A stretch of DNA of 33,890 bases, taken from the NCBI GenBank assembly GCA_036337945.1, contig JAYZDF010000092.1, positions 1-33,890 of the forward strand. The letters are read 5' to 3'. Shown piece after piece: positions 8,590-16,347 of the stretch. Each line of letters opens with the position of its first letter. The stretch's first letter is position 1. The notes under the pieces are model-generated. The model ran no database searches, had not been told where the DNA came from, and saw nothing but the letters and a program-made list of their open reading frames with translations. The translations under genes and the position numbers were made by a program. This DNA comes from JAYZDF01 sp036337945. Its GTDB lineage: Bacteria; Myxococcota; Kuafuiibacteriia; Kuafuiibacteriales; Kuafuiibacteriaceae.

Positions 8590-9456
8590 TTATGGCTTTG
8601 GGCCTGTTGTTGAGGCATTGGTTGTTCTGCGACGGAAAACGCCAAACAGAACTCCAGCAAATAGAAACCACAGAGAGATATCTGATGCAGGGACAGAATT
8701 GCATCCACTCGTATCAGATTCTTCGGGTGTCGGACGAGGAGCTGGCTCGGGTTCGCTGGTCATAGAACCGGAGTCCATTGGCTCTGAAATATTAGGTCCC
8801 GAATCAACCGGTATGCCGGCGTCGACAACTTCCGCACCGGTATCGGCAACACAAACCTCGGCATCCATCGCGTTCAATCCGGTATCGGGTATGGTCGCAC
8901 CCGCATCGGGAAGAAGACTTCCGGTATCGGCCGGCAAAACGCCCGTATCGACGATCTCAGCAGAGCCAGTGTCAGGAGGAGAAACGACTGCATCCGGATA
9001 CGTCGGGCTCGCGTCAACGAAGACTCCAGAATCAAAAACGAAACCGGCATCAGGGAGTTGCCTTTGACATCCTTCCGCACGAACCCCGCACGTCCAAGTA
9101 AGGTTAACTGCGGAGCAATCAGCGTTACAGCCTCCACGGTTGAGACCATCCCCATCATCGCAAACTTCTCCAAGATTTTCATCACGCCATCCATCGCCAC
9201 ACGCAGATTGCATACAGCTTTCAGGTTGGTGCTCCCAAGGAACTTGACCCAAGGTGCAGCCGCTTCGCTCACAAATTTCGAAGGAACCAGAAGCCGGACA
9301 ATCCATGTCTTTCACTTCACAGCCACAATCACAGACACCATCATCATAATAAGACGGATCGCAGACCCAACCAGCAGGAACTTGCGCAACGGCTGTTGCG
9401 GAAGCAAAGAGAAAAGACACAGAAAAAAGAACAGACATCAGATTGATCAATTTCAT
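8590..9456 (-). CDS. Cys-rich secreted protein with DUF4215-type repeat and MYXO-CTERM tail
   Basis: 288 residues from ATG 9456, chosen because GGAG lies 8 nt upstream and the N terminus is then a good signal peptide (residues 1-24, cleavage after TAVA). Residues 31-130 hold about 16 Cys, including a DUF4215-like unit CGDGWRDENLGEVCDDG ending GGCNADC (86-114), a module widespread in myxobacterial secreted proteins. Residues 134-240 are a linker of about a dozen DAG, DSG, DTG and DAS triplets. The C terminus is a classic MYXO-CTERM signal: GC at 251-252, hydrophobic helix about 259-274, then FRRR. The protein should be displayed on the cell surface. It follows the haem-motif lipoprotein gene by 31 bp and is probably co-transcribed with it. 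Its binding partner is unknown. Confidence 0.9.
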   Translation of the reverse strand: MKLINLMSVLFSVSFLFASATAVAQVPAGWVCDPSYYDDGVCDCGCEVKDMDCPASGSFEICERSGCTLGQVPWEHQPESCMQSACGDGWRDENLGEVCDDGDGLNRGGCNADCSAVNLTWTCGVRAEGCQRQLPDAGFVFDSGVFVDASPTYPDAVVSPPDTGSAEIVDTGVLPADTGSLLPDAGATIPDTGLNAMDAEVCVADTGAEVVDAGIPVDSGPNISEPMDSGSMTSEPEPAPRPTPEESDTSGCNSVPASDISLWFLFAGVLFGVFRRRTTNASTTGPKP

Positions 9457-9487
9457 TCGAGAATCTCCAAAAAATATAAAAAGCATA

Positions 9488-10582
9488 CTATTCTCCTCTC
9501 AACCTCGTCACGACAACCTGAGTTTCCGCTTTAACTCGGGAGCTAATACTCGGTTCATTTCCAAAATAGCCGAGCATCCTTTGATTTTGAGAATTCGCGT
9601 ATGCGGAACCAATCTCTAAGTTTTTTTCGTGCGATGAAGAATATCGCTTTGCAGCTGTAGACATATGACAACTCGCACAGTCCACAGTGCCAGAATTATG
9701 CTCGGTGGGGTCAAGGATACGTTCGAAAGCCGCCAGAGCCTCTGCAAGCTGCGCATCTGTACTATTCTTTCGTTTCTTTTCCGATAAAAAGTGCGCGATA
9801 GAGGGCTCTATGCTTGGCGGAGGCAGAATGGTGGCATCTAAAGTTTGAGTTCCACCGATGCTACTTAAATGTTGTTCATGGTGTCCAGAACCGACGATTT
9901 CAATCGCTGTCGAGTTGCCTCCGTCAATGTCAATACCGCCGAAAGCCCAAGCTTGGTCGGACGCATGCACAGATACAAACGTGACTCTCGATAGTCGATC
10001 TGTTCCAATATGAGGCAAGACAAGTTCAGCAGCTTTGCTTGGGTTCGGATGAAGCCCGATCGATTCATCACCGTTGCTTAGTAATCGAAGCTCGCGCAAC
10101 AGATTCGCTAAGTCTCTTATTTCATTCTCTGGAACCTCATAAAAAACGTGGACTGTAGCATCACGCGTCGAAACGCTGTTATCAAGGAGTAATACAGGTT
10201 GCATGACTAAACGAATTTGAGACGAACAGATTTCTAATCCTGCCCCTTCGAAAAAACAAGGGTCTAAGCGAACTCCGACTATGTCTAGATTTGCGTATAA
10301 AACATCGGGCTCGTCGATCACGGTGAGTGAATCAAGTTGATCGAAGAGAGCTCGAGGTAGCAGAGTACCGTAACCCCCCACGGTGCTTGCGGTGAAATTA
10401 TCAACACTTCGCAAAGCGATAAGGAACGTTACATCAGAGGCTGCGAGAAGTATGTTTTGCTCTGGCGTCGGTTCAATTGCGACTTCAGGCTCCGGCCCGA
10501 TGGTACTCTGCTGACCGCAAGAAATGAACGCCAGCAGCAAACAGCTAATGAGTTTACTCGACTTTTTATTTGAGCGCATCAT
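9488..10582 (-). CDS. lipoprotein with a single C-terminal haem c motif
   Basis: 364 residues from ATG 10582; a TTG at 10597 and an ATG at 10579 are alternatives, and none has a strong ribosome site. The N terminus (NKKSSK, then LISCLLLAFISC) looks like a lipoprotein signal with the acylated Cys at 22, although Phe at -3 is unusual. The central 250 residues match no domain I know; they carry a Cys pair (DPCFFEGAGLEIC). Near the C terminus is one haem-binding motif CASCH (302-306), embedded in a context (DPTEHNSGTVDCASCHMST) typical of cytochrome-like myxobacterial lipoproteins. A redox role at the envelope is likely but unproven. The Cys-rich MYXO-CTERM gene follows on the same transcript. 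Confidence 0.75.
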   Translation of the reverse strand: MMRSNKKSSKLISCLLLAFISCGQQSTIGPEPEVAIEPTPEQNILLAASDVTFLIALRSVDNFTASTVGGYGTLLPRALFDQLDSLTVIDEPDVLYANLDIVGVRLDPCFFEGAGLEICSSQIRLVMQPVLLLDNSVSTRDATVHVFYEVPENEIRDLANLLRELRLLSNGDESIGLHPNPSKAAELVLPHIGTDRLSRVTFVSVHASDQAWAFGGIDIDGGNSTAIEIVGSGHHEQHLSSIGGTQTLDATILPPPSIEPSIAHFLSEKKRKNSTDAQLAEALAAFERILDPTEHNSGTVDCASCHMSTAAKRYSSSHEKNLEIGSAYANSQNQRMLGYFGNEPSISSRVKAETQVVVTRLRGE

Positions 10583-10856
10583 TGCTAAACGAGGCAAATA
10601 TAACCCAGAAGTTTTGACTCTGCCTAGCCCAGCCCGAACAAGAAAACCCTGATAAAACTCCGAAATAACTGGGCTTTCTTATGAGAATCGACTTCTGGTT
10701 GAGAGTCCTTCACCTGTCGTGGAGAATTGCCTCTGAGAATTTCTTCGCCCGCCCTTCTCAAAGCTAAATCATTGGCAGAAATGGAATTTTACAGTCGCGC
10801 TAGCTGCACTGAGACCATGCTTAAACAAATCACAGCGAGCTCAGCCACATAACGAG

Positions 10857-11255
10857 ATGCTTATATTTCGTATGAAGCTAATGACTGCTAGTATCCTGCG
10901 CATGAACGATAGTGATCACATACGAAATATCGGAATGGATATACTCCTCACTATTATTACCTGCGGAATTTTCAGTATCTATCTGCAACACAGGCAAATT
11001 GCTGCACTGAATGACATGACTCAGCCACATCGCTACTCGTTTTCAATGTGGTTATTGCTCACTATCGTTACAGGGGGGCTTTACCATTTTTATCACAAGT
11101 ATCGAATGAGTGAAGACATCTTTAGGATGAAGGATGGTACAGCAGGCAATGAACCTCTTCTTCACGTTATCATCTTAGTTTTAGGATTATTTATTGTCGT
11201 AGATGCACTTCAGCAGGTCGGGATTAATCGCTACTTTGGAGATGAGGCAATTTAG
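10857..11255 (+). CDS. DUF4234-like small membrane protein
   Basis: 132 residues from ATG 10857; ATGs at 10872, 10881 and 10902 are also possible, and DUF4234 proteins often start close to the first helix. The sequence has two short repeats of the family pattern: DILLTIITCGIFSIYLQHR and, later, LLLTIVTGGLYHFYHKYR, each a hydrophobic helix ending in an aromatic and basic turn. A third helix lies near the C terminus (HVIILVLGLFIVVDAL). DUF4234 proteins are small inner-membrane proteins of unknown function. The end overlaps the start of the DUF2752-like gene, so the two are probably translated together. Confidence 0.65.
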   Translation: MLIFRMKLMTASILRMNDSDHIRNIGMDILLTIITCGIFSIYLQHRQIAALNDMTQPHRYSFSMWLLLTIVTGGLYHFYHKYRMSEDIFRMKDGTAGNEPLLHVIILVLGLFIVVDALQQVGINRYFGDEAI

Positions 11256-11637
11256 AAAATTAGTCACAGCGGCTGCACTAATCGTTTTTACGGTCGTCCG
11301 CTACTTACTTGAGAAGGGGTTCTCGGCCACCGATATCGCTGCGGCTGTTCCGTGGAAATGCCCAAGCTTCGCCCTCTTCTCCATTTTGTGTCCAAGCTGC
11401 GGACTCACTCGCAGCGTCGTAATTGCTTTAAGTGGTAACTGGACTTTAGCCACCTCATATCACCCACTCGGCCCGAGTATTGTTGTGCTTCTCTTTTGCT
11501 GTTTAGTGTCTCTCTGGCTTCCAGTGACAGTAAACAACACAATGAGAACAAGGATTTCTAATGTCGATGCTCGCAAACGTCGAACTGCGGAAGCTTTGGT
11601 GTACGCATATGCGCTTTGGGGATTCTTTGTCAGATAG
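11242..11637 (+). CDS. DUF2752-like small membrane protein
   Basis: 131 residues if started at ATG 11242, overlapping the preceding gene by 14 bp; ATG 11203 is an in-frame alternative. Neither has a well-spaced ribosome site, so translation may be coupled. The diagnostic part is FSILCPSCGLTRSVVIALSGN followed by ATSYHPLGPSIVV, the Cys-Pro-x-Cys-Gly-Leu-Thr-Arg hallmark of DUF2752 membrane proteins. Three hydrophobic segments are visible. Family function is unknown. DUF4234 and DUF2752 proteins are both small membrane proteins, and their overlap here suggests a joint role. Confidence 0.7.
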   Translation: MRQFRKLVTAAALIVFTVVRYLLEKGFSATDIAAAVPWKCPSFALFSILCPSCGLTRSVVIALSGNWTLATSYHPLGPSIVVLLFCCLVSLWLPVTVNNTMRTRISNVDARKRRTAEALVYAYALWGFFVR

Positions 11638-11652
11638 TCCTCGTTGCCAACC

Positions 11653-12465
11653 TCAGGCTGCAACTATACTTCGCTGCGCGTAGAGGTTGTACATCGGCGT
11701 ATTTTCCAGACCTGATTCACGGACAACAGCCAAACGGTCAAACCCCTTGGCTTTGAGCAAGTTTTGGCAGGTTTCCAGCCGCCCATCGACATCCATAACT
11801 TCACACACCACCTGCTGAATCGATGGCCATTGCGAATCATCGACCCCTTCAAGTACCGCGAGTTCTGCACCTTCGCAATCGACTTTGAGAAGGTCAACTT
11901 TTTGTACGTCGTGCTCAGCAAAAACTTTCGAGAGCGGCTGGATCTTGCACGTATATTTTTGAGATCCACCACGAAGGTAATGAGAAATCGGTGCTGCTAA
12001 GAAAGAAGGGACTAATCGAGCCGCTAGCATATACTTCCCGGCTTCTCGGATATGACCGCGCACAGCCTCAGTAAAGGCACCCGGTGTATTTTCCCATAAG
12101 TCCATGTGAGCGCTGCTAAGTGCCGGACAACGGGGGAAGTACATAAACTCGAACGAAGACTCTTCTTTGCCTACGCCGTAAGGATGCACAACAATTCGTC
12201 CGTCTCCTAAAGTATCCGCATTATTTTTCAAGACTTGTGCTATCGGTGGGATTGGCTCAAAAGCGTGGAGGAAAACATCCTTGCGCGACCGCGCAAGCAT
12301 CACCGAAAAGACCCCGACGTTTGCACCCACATCAAACACAACTGCATTTTCGGGAAGCTCAATGCCTTGTTCGAGATATCCTTGGGTATGCTCAACCAAA
12401 ACTCGTGCTTCAGTTCGAACAATACATTCAATGGGAGTTCCATCCGGCAGGTTTGTCTTTGCCAC
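11653..12465 (-). CDS. FkbM-family SAM-dependent methyltransferase
   Basis: 270 residues from GTG 12465; an in-frame TGA lies just upstream, so the start cannot be much earlier. The Rossmann methyltransferase core shows SAM motif I VFDVGANVG (43-51), the acidic motif II in HAFEPIPP (68-74) and the FkbM signature LKVDCEGAELAVLEG (193-207). FkbM enzymes O-methylate sugars or small molecules, often in polysaccharide or natural-product assembly; the substrate here is unknown. An insert (about 115-170) with aromatic residues between motifs may shape the acceptor site. The gene begins 38 bp after the pentapeptide-repeat gene on the same strand and may be the last gene of a three-gene operon. Confidence 0.88.
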   Translation of the reverse strand: MAKTNLPDGTPIECIVRTEARVLVEHTQGYLEQGIELPENAVVFDVGANVGVFSVMLARSRKDVFLHAFEPIPPIAQVLKNNADTLGDGRIVVHPYGVGKEESSFEFMYFPRCPALSSAHMDLWENTPGAFTEAVRGHIREAGKYMLAARLVPSFLAAPISHYLRGGSQKYTCKIQPLSKVFAEHDVQKVDLLKVDCEGAELAVLEGVDDSQWPSIQQVVCEVMDVDGRLETCQNLLKAKGFDRLAVVRESGLENTPMYNLYAQRSIVAA

Positions 12466-12503
12466 ACGGTGATTATGTCATGATTGACCAGCTAGCAAAA
12501 ACT

Positions 12504-12989
12504 TCAGCCACGATTATCTTCAAATGAAGCTTCTTCACGAGCTGATGTATCAAAGCGGGCTCCAGCAATTTGGGATTCAGAAATTAATGCCCCCTTTACA
12601 GCCGCGCCCGTAAAATCAACGTCTCTGAGATCACAATCAATGAGCTCGGCACGAGTCAGATTCGCATTTACAAATTCAGAGCCCGAAAGATTCGATTCAA
12701 AAAATTCAGCTTTCACCAAAACTGCGTCGGTAAAATCGCATTGAATTGCCGTCGTTGTATCAAAGTTGCCTGAGCTCCAGACTACGCCTCGAAATGAGCA
12801 TTTATGAAATCTCGCATTTTGAGCGACGACTTCCGTGAGGTTCAAGCCATCGAAACAAAAATCATGCACCTCGAAGCGCGTGAGATCTAATCGTTTACCT
12901 TCAGAGCCTTCAGACGCTTCAAACAACTTGTGCGCTTCAAGAAGTTCTTTGACTTCTGCGGAACTGAGGCGAGTGACAGTTTCCGTCAT
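12504..12989 (-). CDS. pentapeptide-repeat protein
   Basis: 161 residues. The start ATG 12989 sits 2 nt after the stop of the preceding gene, with GAGG about 8 nt upstream inside that gene, so the two are translationally coupled. Residues about 40-155 are tandem A(D/N)LxX-type pentapeptides (for example NLTRAEL, DCDLRDVDF, FVNANL), which fold into a right-handed quadrilateral beta helix. Residues 1-35 are a short helical cap. Members of the family range from gyrase-protecting DNA mimics to secretion accessories and possible immunity proteins. Its coupling to a possible nuclease-toxin-like protein makes an antidote role plausible, but the sequence does not prove it. No signal peptide is visible, so it should be cytoplasmic. 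Confidence 0.88.
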   Translation of the reverse strand: MTETVTRLSSAEVKELLEAHKLFEASEGSEGKRLDLTRFEVHDFCFDGLNLTEVVAQNARFHKCSFRGVVWSSGNFDTTTAIQCDFTDAVLVKAEFFESNLSGSEFVNANLTRAELIDCDLRDVDFTGAAVKGALISESQIAGARFDTSAREEASFEDNRG

Positions 12990-12991
12990 AC

Positions 12992-13771
12992 TTACACCCT
13001 CACGTTTACTTCGATGATTCTTCGGCTAAGTTTTTCATCCAGCTGAGGAGTCAAATGCTCCCAAAGAGCTTGATGATCCTCGGTCGAAAGATAGGTTGAG
13101 TCTAGCAAGACGCGAACGGGCTCTAGTCGATCGGTTTTGTTGTTGGGAAACTCTTTATTAATCTGCTTCACAATCGAACGCGCGGCCTTGCGAGGATTAA
13201 ACATCCATCGGTCTTCGGTAAGCGGTGAACGTGGCGTTTTGACATCATAAGGGTGGCCTTTCGCATCGTAGAATTCAATTTCTGCGGGTCCCCTCGAAAT
13301 CGGATATTGAATCAGTCCCTTCTGCTCTGATTCGAGCCCAGTCATTGCTTCTCGCAGTGAAGTACCGGTTTGTTTATCGCCGTGCGCTGGGTCTTGGCTG
13401 AGCTCTGTGAATCGAGGTTCTAATTTGTAGTGATTGGGTATCGCATCAATTGAGGACATCTCATCGAATTGCGCTAATCGCCGTCCAGGTGTCTTCACTC
13501 TGACCAGGCTATCCTCCTTTTCATTTGACTTCGCCAAAGCCTGCACACCAACCCAACTCAGAGCAGGACCAACACTTGAAATATCTGCAGCGGAGGACTC
13601 AAACGTGTAATCTCGAAGACTAGGATGCGATGTGGAAACCAGCGTATCTTGGACAATACTGACGTCGGCGGCTGTCGTCTGCTGGGCATCCTTAGCGGGA
13701 CCGGCCTGCGAAGATTTCGGGCGAGGAATAGATGGTCCAGGCACACCCGCTTTGGGATTTATCTTAGGCAA
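12992..13771 (-). CDS. uncharacterised protein with possible PD-(D/E)xK nuclease-like C-terminal domain
   Basis: 259 residues from TTG 13771, supported by CGGGG 6 nt upstream. There is no signal peptide. Residues 1-35 are Pro/Lys-rich and disordered (PKINPKAGVPGPSIPRPKS), and the middle is polar without a recognisable fold. Residues about 152-259 look like a compact domain: ISRGPAEIEFYDAKGHPYDVKTPRSP (E164, E166, D169, D176, K178), a basic helix, then RVLLDSTYLSTEDHQALWEHL and a final strand. The EIEFYDA and DVKTP elements resemble the acidic core and D-x-K of restriction-enzyme-like nuclease toxins, with a Val-Leu-Leu-Asp strand as in several polymorphic toxin tips. This is pattern resemblance only. 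The coupled downstream pentapeptide-repeat gene would fit an immunity or accessory partner. Confidence 0.6.
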   Translation of the reverse strand: MPKINPKAGVPGPSIPRPKSSQAGPAKDAQQTTAADVSIVQDTLVSTSHPSLRDYTFESSAADISSVGPALSWVGVQALAKSNEKEDSLVRVKTPGRRLAQFDEMSSIDAIPNHYKLEPRFTELSQDPAHGDKQTGTSLREAMTGLESEQKGLIQYPISRGPAEIEFYDAKGHPYDVKTPRSPLTEDRWMFNPRKAARSIVKQINKEFPNNKTDRLEPVRVLLDSTYLSTEDHQALWEHLTPQLDEKLSRRIIEVNVRV

Positions 13772-13976
13772 TGCAAACCCCGCTTATTGCGCTTACGCCC
13801 GTCAAAAATGTCTACCATCACTACCCCACATTTCCGGCACGAGAGCTTACAAGCTCGCGCAACCTATATGAAACGTATGTGCTACACCATACGACATTCT
13901 AGGGCGATGAGGCAAGAGCCAAGTCCATGTAGCCCTCTCGACGCAAAGGGCCATAAAAAACCATAATTACGAATAC

Positions 13977-15518
13977 TTATACAGATTCCGCGACTTTTTT
14001 GACCGCACGGTGAGCGAGTCCGTAAATCGTCTGCGAGGGATTCACACCTAAAGCAGTCGGCAATACTGAGCCATCAACGACGAAAGTATTCTGAAGGTCA
14101 TGCATTCTCAAATCAGTATCTACGACGCTATTTTTAGGATCTGAGCCCATCATGCAGCCACCCATTTGATGTGCCGAAAAGATTCCGTGCTTGAAGGCTC
14201 CATACTCAACTTGCTGCAGGACCTTAAGGTCTTTGTCCGAGGACAATATCACCGGCTCAACATGCGCTGTGCCAACCTTCTTCGCACCTGCGGCGAAACT
14301 GATTCGAGCCATCGTTTGATGAGCATCTTTAAAGCTCTCCAAAAGCTCCGGACACATTGGATAATCGAATTTAATGCGCCCATCGTTGCGCAAACGGACG
14401 GTACCACCTTGCGAATTAGGGTGCAGTCCATCGACGCTGAGCGCTAAGAGAACTCCGGTATGAGACAAGTTTTGTAAAAGCTCGCCTTGGAGCGATCCAA
14501 ATGCCGAGCCACCGAGACTCGCCAGCGAAGGGTGAAGCGGTGCCGACTCTAGGAAATAGCCAATCTTATTCGCTCCACGATCGACGAACTCATGCGAGCC
14601 TGCAGACTGCGGCGCTCCATAGTAAGGATGAATTGGATTTTCGTACACAGCAGTCACACCGACAACTGGATGAAGCATGGTCCGTCGCCCTATCCTACCC
14701 TCTGCAGTAATGCCTGAACGCAAAAAGAGAGCGGGTCCGTTGATGGCTCCGCAGCTTGATACAAATACTTTTGCTCGAACTTGAATTTGCCGCCCTTTCG
14801 CTTTGGACGTTTCACGATCAAGGACCTGACCGACGACTGACGTCGTCTTATTGTTTTCGATAATAAACCGTTCGGCTCGAACGTCGGAATAAATCGTCAA
14901 ACCAAGATCTAATGCATCTTGGATATACGTTCGATGCATCGCCTGTTTGGCACCAATGGGGCAGCCCATGCCGCAAAAGCCGCTATCTGCGCAACTCCGA
15001 ACATTTCTCCGAAGAGGTCGCACCTCATATCCAAGTTTCTTGCAGCCATCGACAAGCACTTTGTTGTTGGCATTCACTCGGTCAAGTGGCCACTCTTGAA
15101 TTCCTAATCGACGTTCTACCTCTTCGAAGTGAGGCTTCAGTGTCTCTGTCGTAATCGCTTCCGTTCCGAAGTTCTGTTCCCAATGCTTCAGGATACGGTC
15201 AGGAGTTCGAAAACATGTTGTCCAATTAACAGTTGTACTCCCGCCGACCGTACGCCCTTGAAGCACCGTGATAGAGACGTCTGAAGTAGCTCGCGTTCCT
15301 CGGTCCTGATAAAGGTTAAAGTACGCGTCCCCCTCGTTTAGCTTAAAGTTGTCTTGGTCGTAATAGCCGCCTTCTTCTAGCATAACGACCTTGAGACCCG
15401 AAGAAACCAAACCGGCTGCAAGGACGGCCCCTCCTGCACCTGAGCCGACTATGCAGACGTCACATTGAACGTCATGGTCTTGGGTAATGTCCTCACCGAT
15501 GAATAACTGACCTCTCAT
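13977..15518 (-). CDS. GMC-family FAD-dependent oxidoreductase
   Basis: 513 residues from ATG 15518. The N-terminal Rossmann fold binds FAD (VGSGAGG at 24-30, acidic LEEGG at 47-51). GRTVGGSTTVNW (88-99) is the GMC flavin-attachment region. A Cys cluster CADSGFCGMGC (C176, C182, C186) follows, as in bacterial GMC enzymes paired with a small subunit. The C-terminal active site has H450 in HQMGGC and N493 in GVNPSQTI, the usual His-Asn pair for oxidising alcohols of sugars, sterols or fatty alcohols. It has no signal peptide of its own. The preceding Tat-type protein overlaps by 1 nt (TAATG), so the two are probably exported together as a complex. The substrate is unknown. Confidence 0.9.
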   Translation of the reverse strand: MRGQLFIGEDITQDHDVQCDVCIVGSGAGGAVLAAGLVSSGLKVVMLEEGGYYDQDNFKLNEGDAYFNLYQDRGTRATSDVSITVLQGRTVGGSTTVNWTTCFRTPDRILKHWEQNFGTEAITTETLKPHFEEVERRLGIQEWPLDRVNANNKVLVDGCKKLGYEVRPLRRNVRSCADSGFCGMGCPIGAKQAMHRTYIQDALDLGLTIYSDVRAERFIIENNKTTSVVGQVLDRETSKAKGRQIQVRAKVFVSSCGAINGPALFLRSGITAEGRIGRRTMLHPVVGVTAVYENPIHPYYGAPQSAGSHEFVDRGANKIGYFLESAPLHPSLASLGGSAFGSLQGELLQNLSHTGVLLALSVDGLHPNSQGGTVRLRNDGRIKFDYPMCPELLESFKDAHQTMARISFAAGAKKVGTAHVEPVILSSDKDLKVLQQVEYGAFKHGIFSAHQMGGCMMGSDPKNSVVDTDLRMHDLQNTFVVDGSVLPTALGVNPSQTIYGLAHRAVKKVAESV

Positions 15519-16168
15519 TATTGCTGCTCGTCCTTATCATCTTTTTCAAGCGGTCCTTTAGGTTCGATTCCCCGTCTCTTAATCGGTGGCCGAGAAGGAC
15601 CTGCCGCAAACCCACTACCGAACTCTGGAGGACCCTCGTATCCAGTCGCTGCGTACGTTTCGGGGCACGACCAATAGCAGGCAGATACCATTCCATAGAC
15701 GGCTTTGTATATCGAGCGACGAACCTGTAACCGCGAGGTTCGAAAACTTTCAAGAGTGTGGTCTTGGACTTCAGGGGCACTGCTCGTAAAAGCAGTCGTA
15801 CGACCGTCCAATAAAAAGCCCGTTAGGCCGTTTTCGATGAGAAAGAGTCCGTTTTTAAAGTCAGTGACATCACCAGGATGGAGTCCGGATAGTAATCGAT
15901 CAACCTTCTCCGCAATTCCAAGCTTACGAGGTGCTGGGAATTTCTCTCCTTGAGGAATGATTCGGTCAGCGACAGCGACCAGGATGGAAAAAGAGTGTTC
16001 ATTGAGGGCAAGCAACGGCGATTTTGGGCTAACCAGTATCGTTTCACGCAAAAAGAGCCCGGTTCCACCTAAACCCAAAACAATTGAGCCTGCAAACCCC
16101 GTCTTTATAATGCCTCGCCGAGTAAGCTGCACAATTGGAAAGATACGTCGTTGAACTGTATACGGCAA
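15518..16168 (-). CDS. gluconate 2-dehydrogenase subunit 3-like Tat protein
   Basis: 216 residues if started at TTG 16168; GTG at 16132 would give a shorter leader beginning just before the twin arginines and is equally plausible. A Tat signal is visible: LTRRGIIKTGFAGSIVLGLGG. The mature part has SFSILVAVADRIIPQGEKFP, DRLLSGL and VRRSIYKAVYGMVSACYW, the pattern of the small (subunit 3) partner of membrane gluconate- or sugar-oxidising GMC complexes. A Tat-bearing small subunit is thought to carry the folded flavoprotein through the membrane. The C terminus is Pro/Lys/Asp-rich. Its stop codon shares one base with the start of the GMC gene. No cytochrome c subunit gene is adjacent. Confidence 0.8.
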   Translation of the reverse strand: MPYTVQRRIFPIVQLTRRGIIKTGFAGSIVLGLGGTGLFLRETILVSPKSPLLALNEHSFSILVAVADRIIPQGEKFPAPRKLGIAEKVDRLLSGLHPGDVTDFKNGLFLIENGLTGFLLDGRTTAFTSSAPEVQDHTLESFRTSRLQVRRSIYKAVYGMVSACYWSCPETYAATGYEGPPEFGSGFAAGPSRPPIKRRGIEPKGPLEKDDKDEQQ

Positions 16169-16259
16169 GCCTCAGAAACGGTATCCCTGAGCATTGACAT
16201 CTCTTACGAGTGTAACGCTCGGATTACCCGTTTTTGAAGCGTCGGAATAGGCTGTTAAC

Positions 16260-16296
16260 GAGGAAAACTCATCGAACGCTAGTCCGATGAGTCTCC
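16260..16296 (-). terminator. candidate terminator hairpin after the Cys-repeat gene
   Basis: ACTCATCG (16267-16274) and CGATGAGT (16285-16292) form a perfect 8-bp stem with a 10-nt loop, extendable by wobble pairs. Read on the minus strand it is followed by a short TTTT then CC, so the U tract is weak. It lies about 55 bp downstream of the Cys-repeat gene and upstream of the Tat/GMC operon. Confidence 0.4.
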
Positions 16297-16347
16297 TTAT
16301 ATCGATGCATCTCCTGCCTGAGGGGATGTCAAAGCTATGTGGTTAGC

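Noticed and set aside
8262..8708. 148-residue minus-strand frame over the tRNA and terminator
   Set aside because: It overlaps the tRNA, the terminator and the C-terminal end of the MYXO-CTERM gene in another frame and shows no protein-like pattern.
8618..9067. Plus-strand frame opposite the DUF4215/MYXO-CTERM gene
   Set aside because: Its repetitive composition is the reverse complement of the DxG linker.
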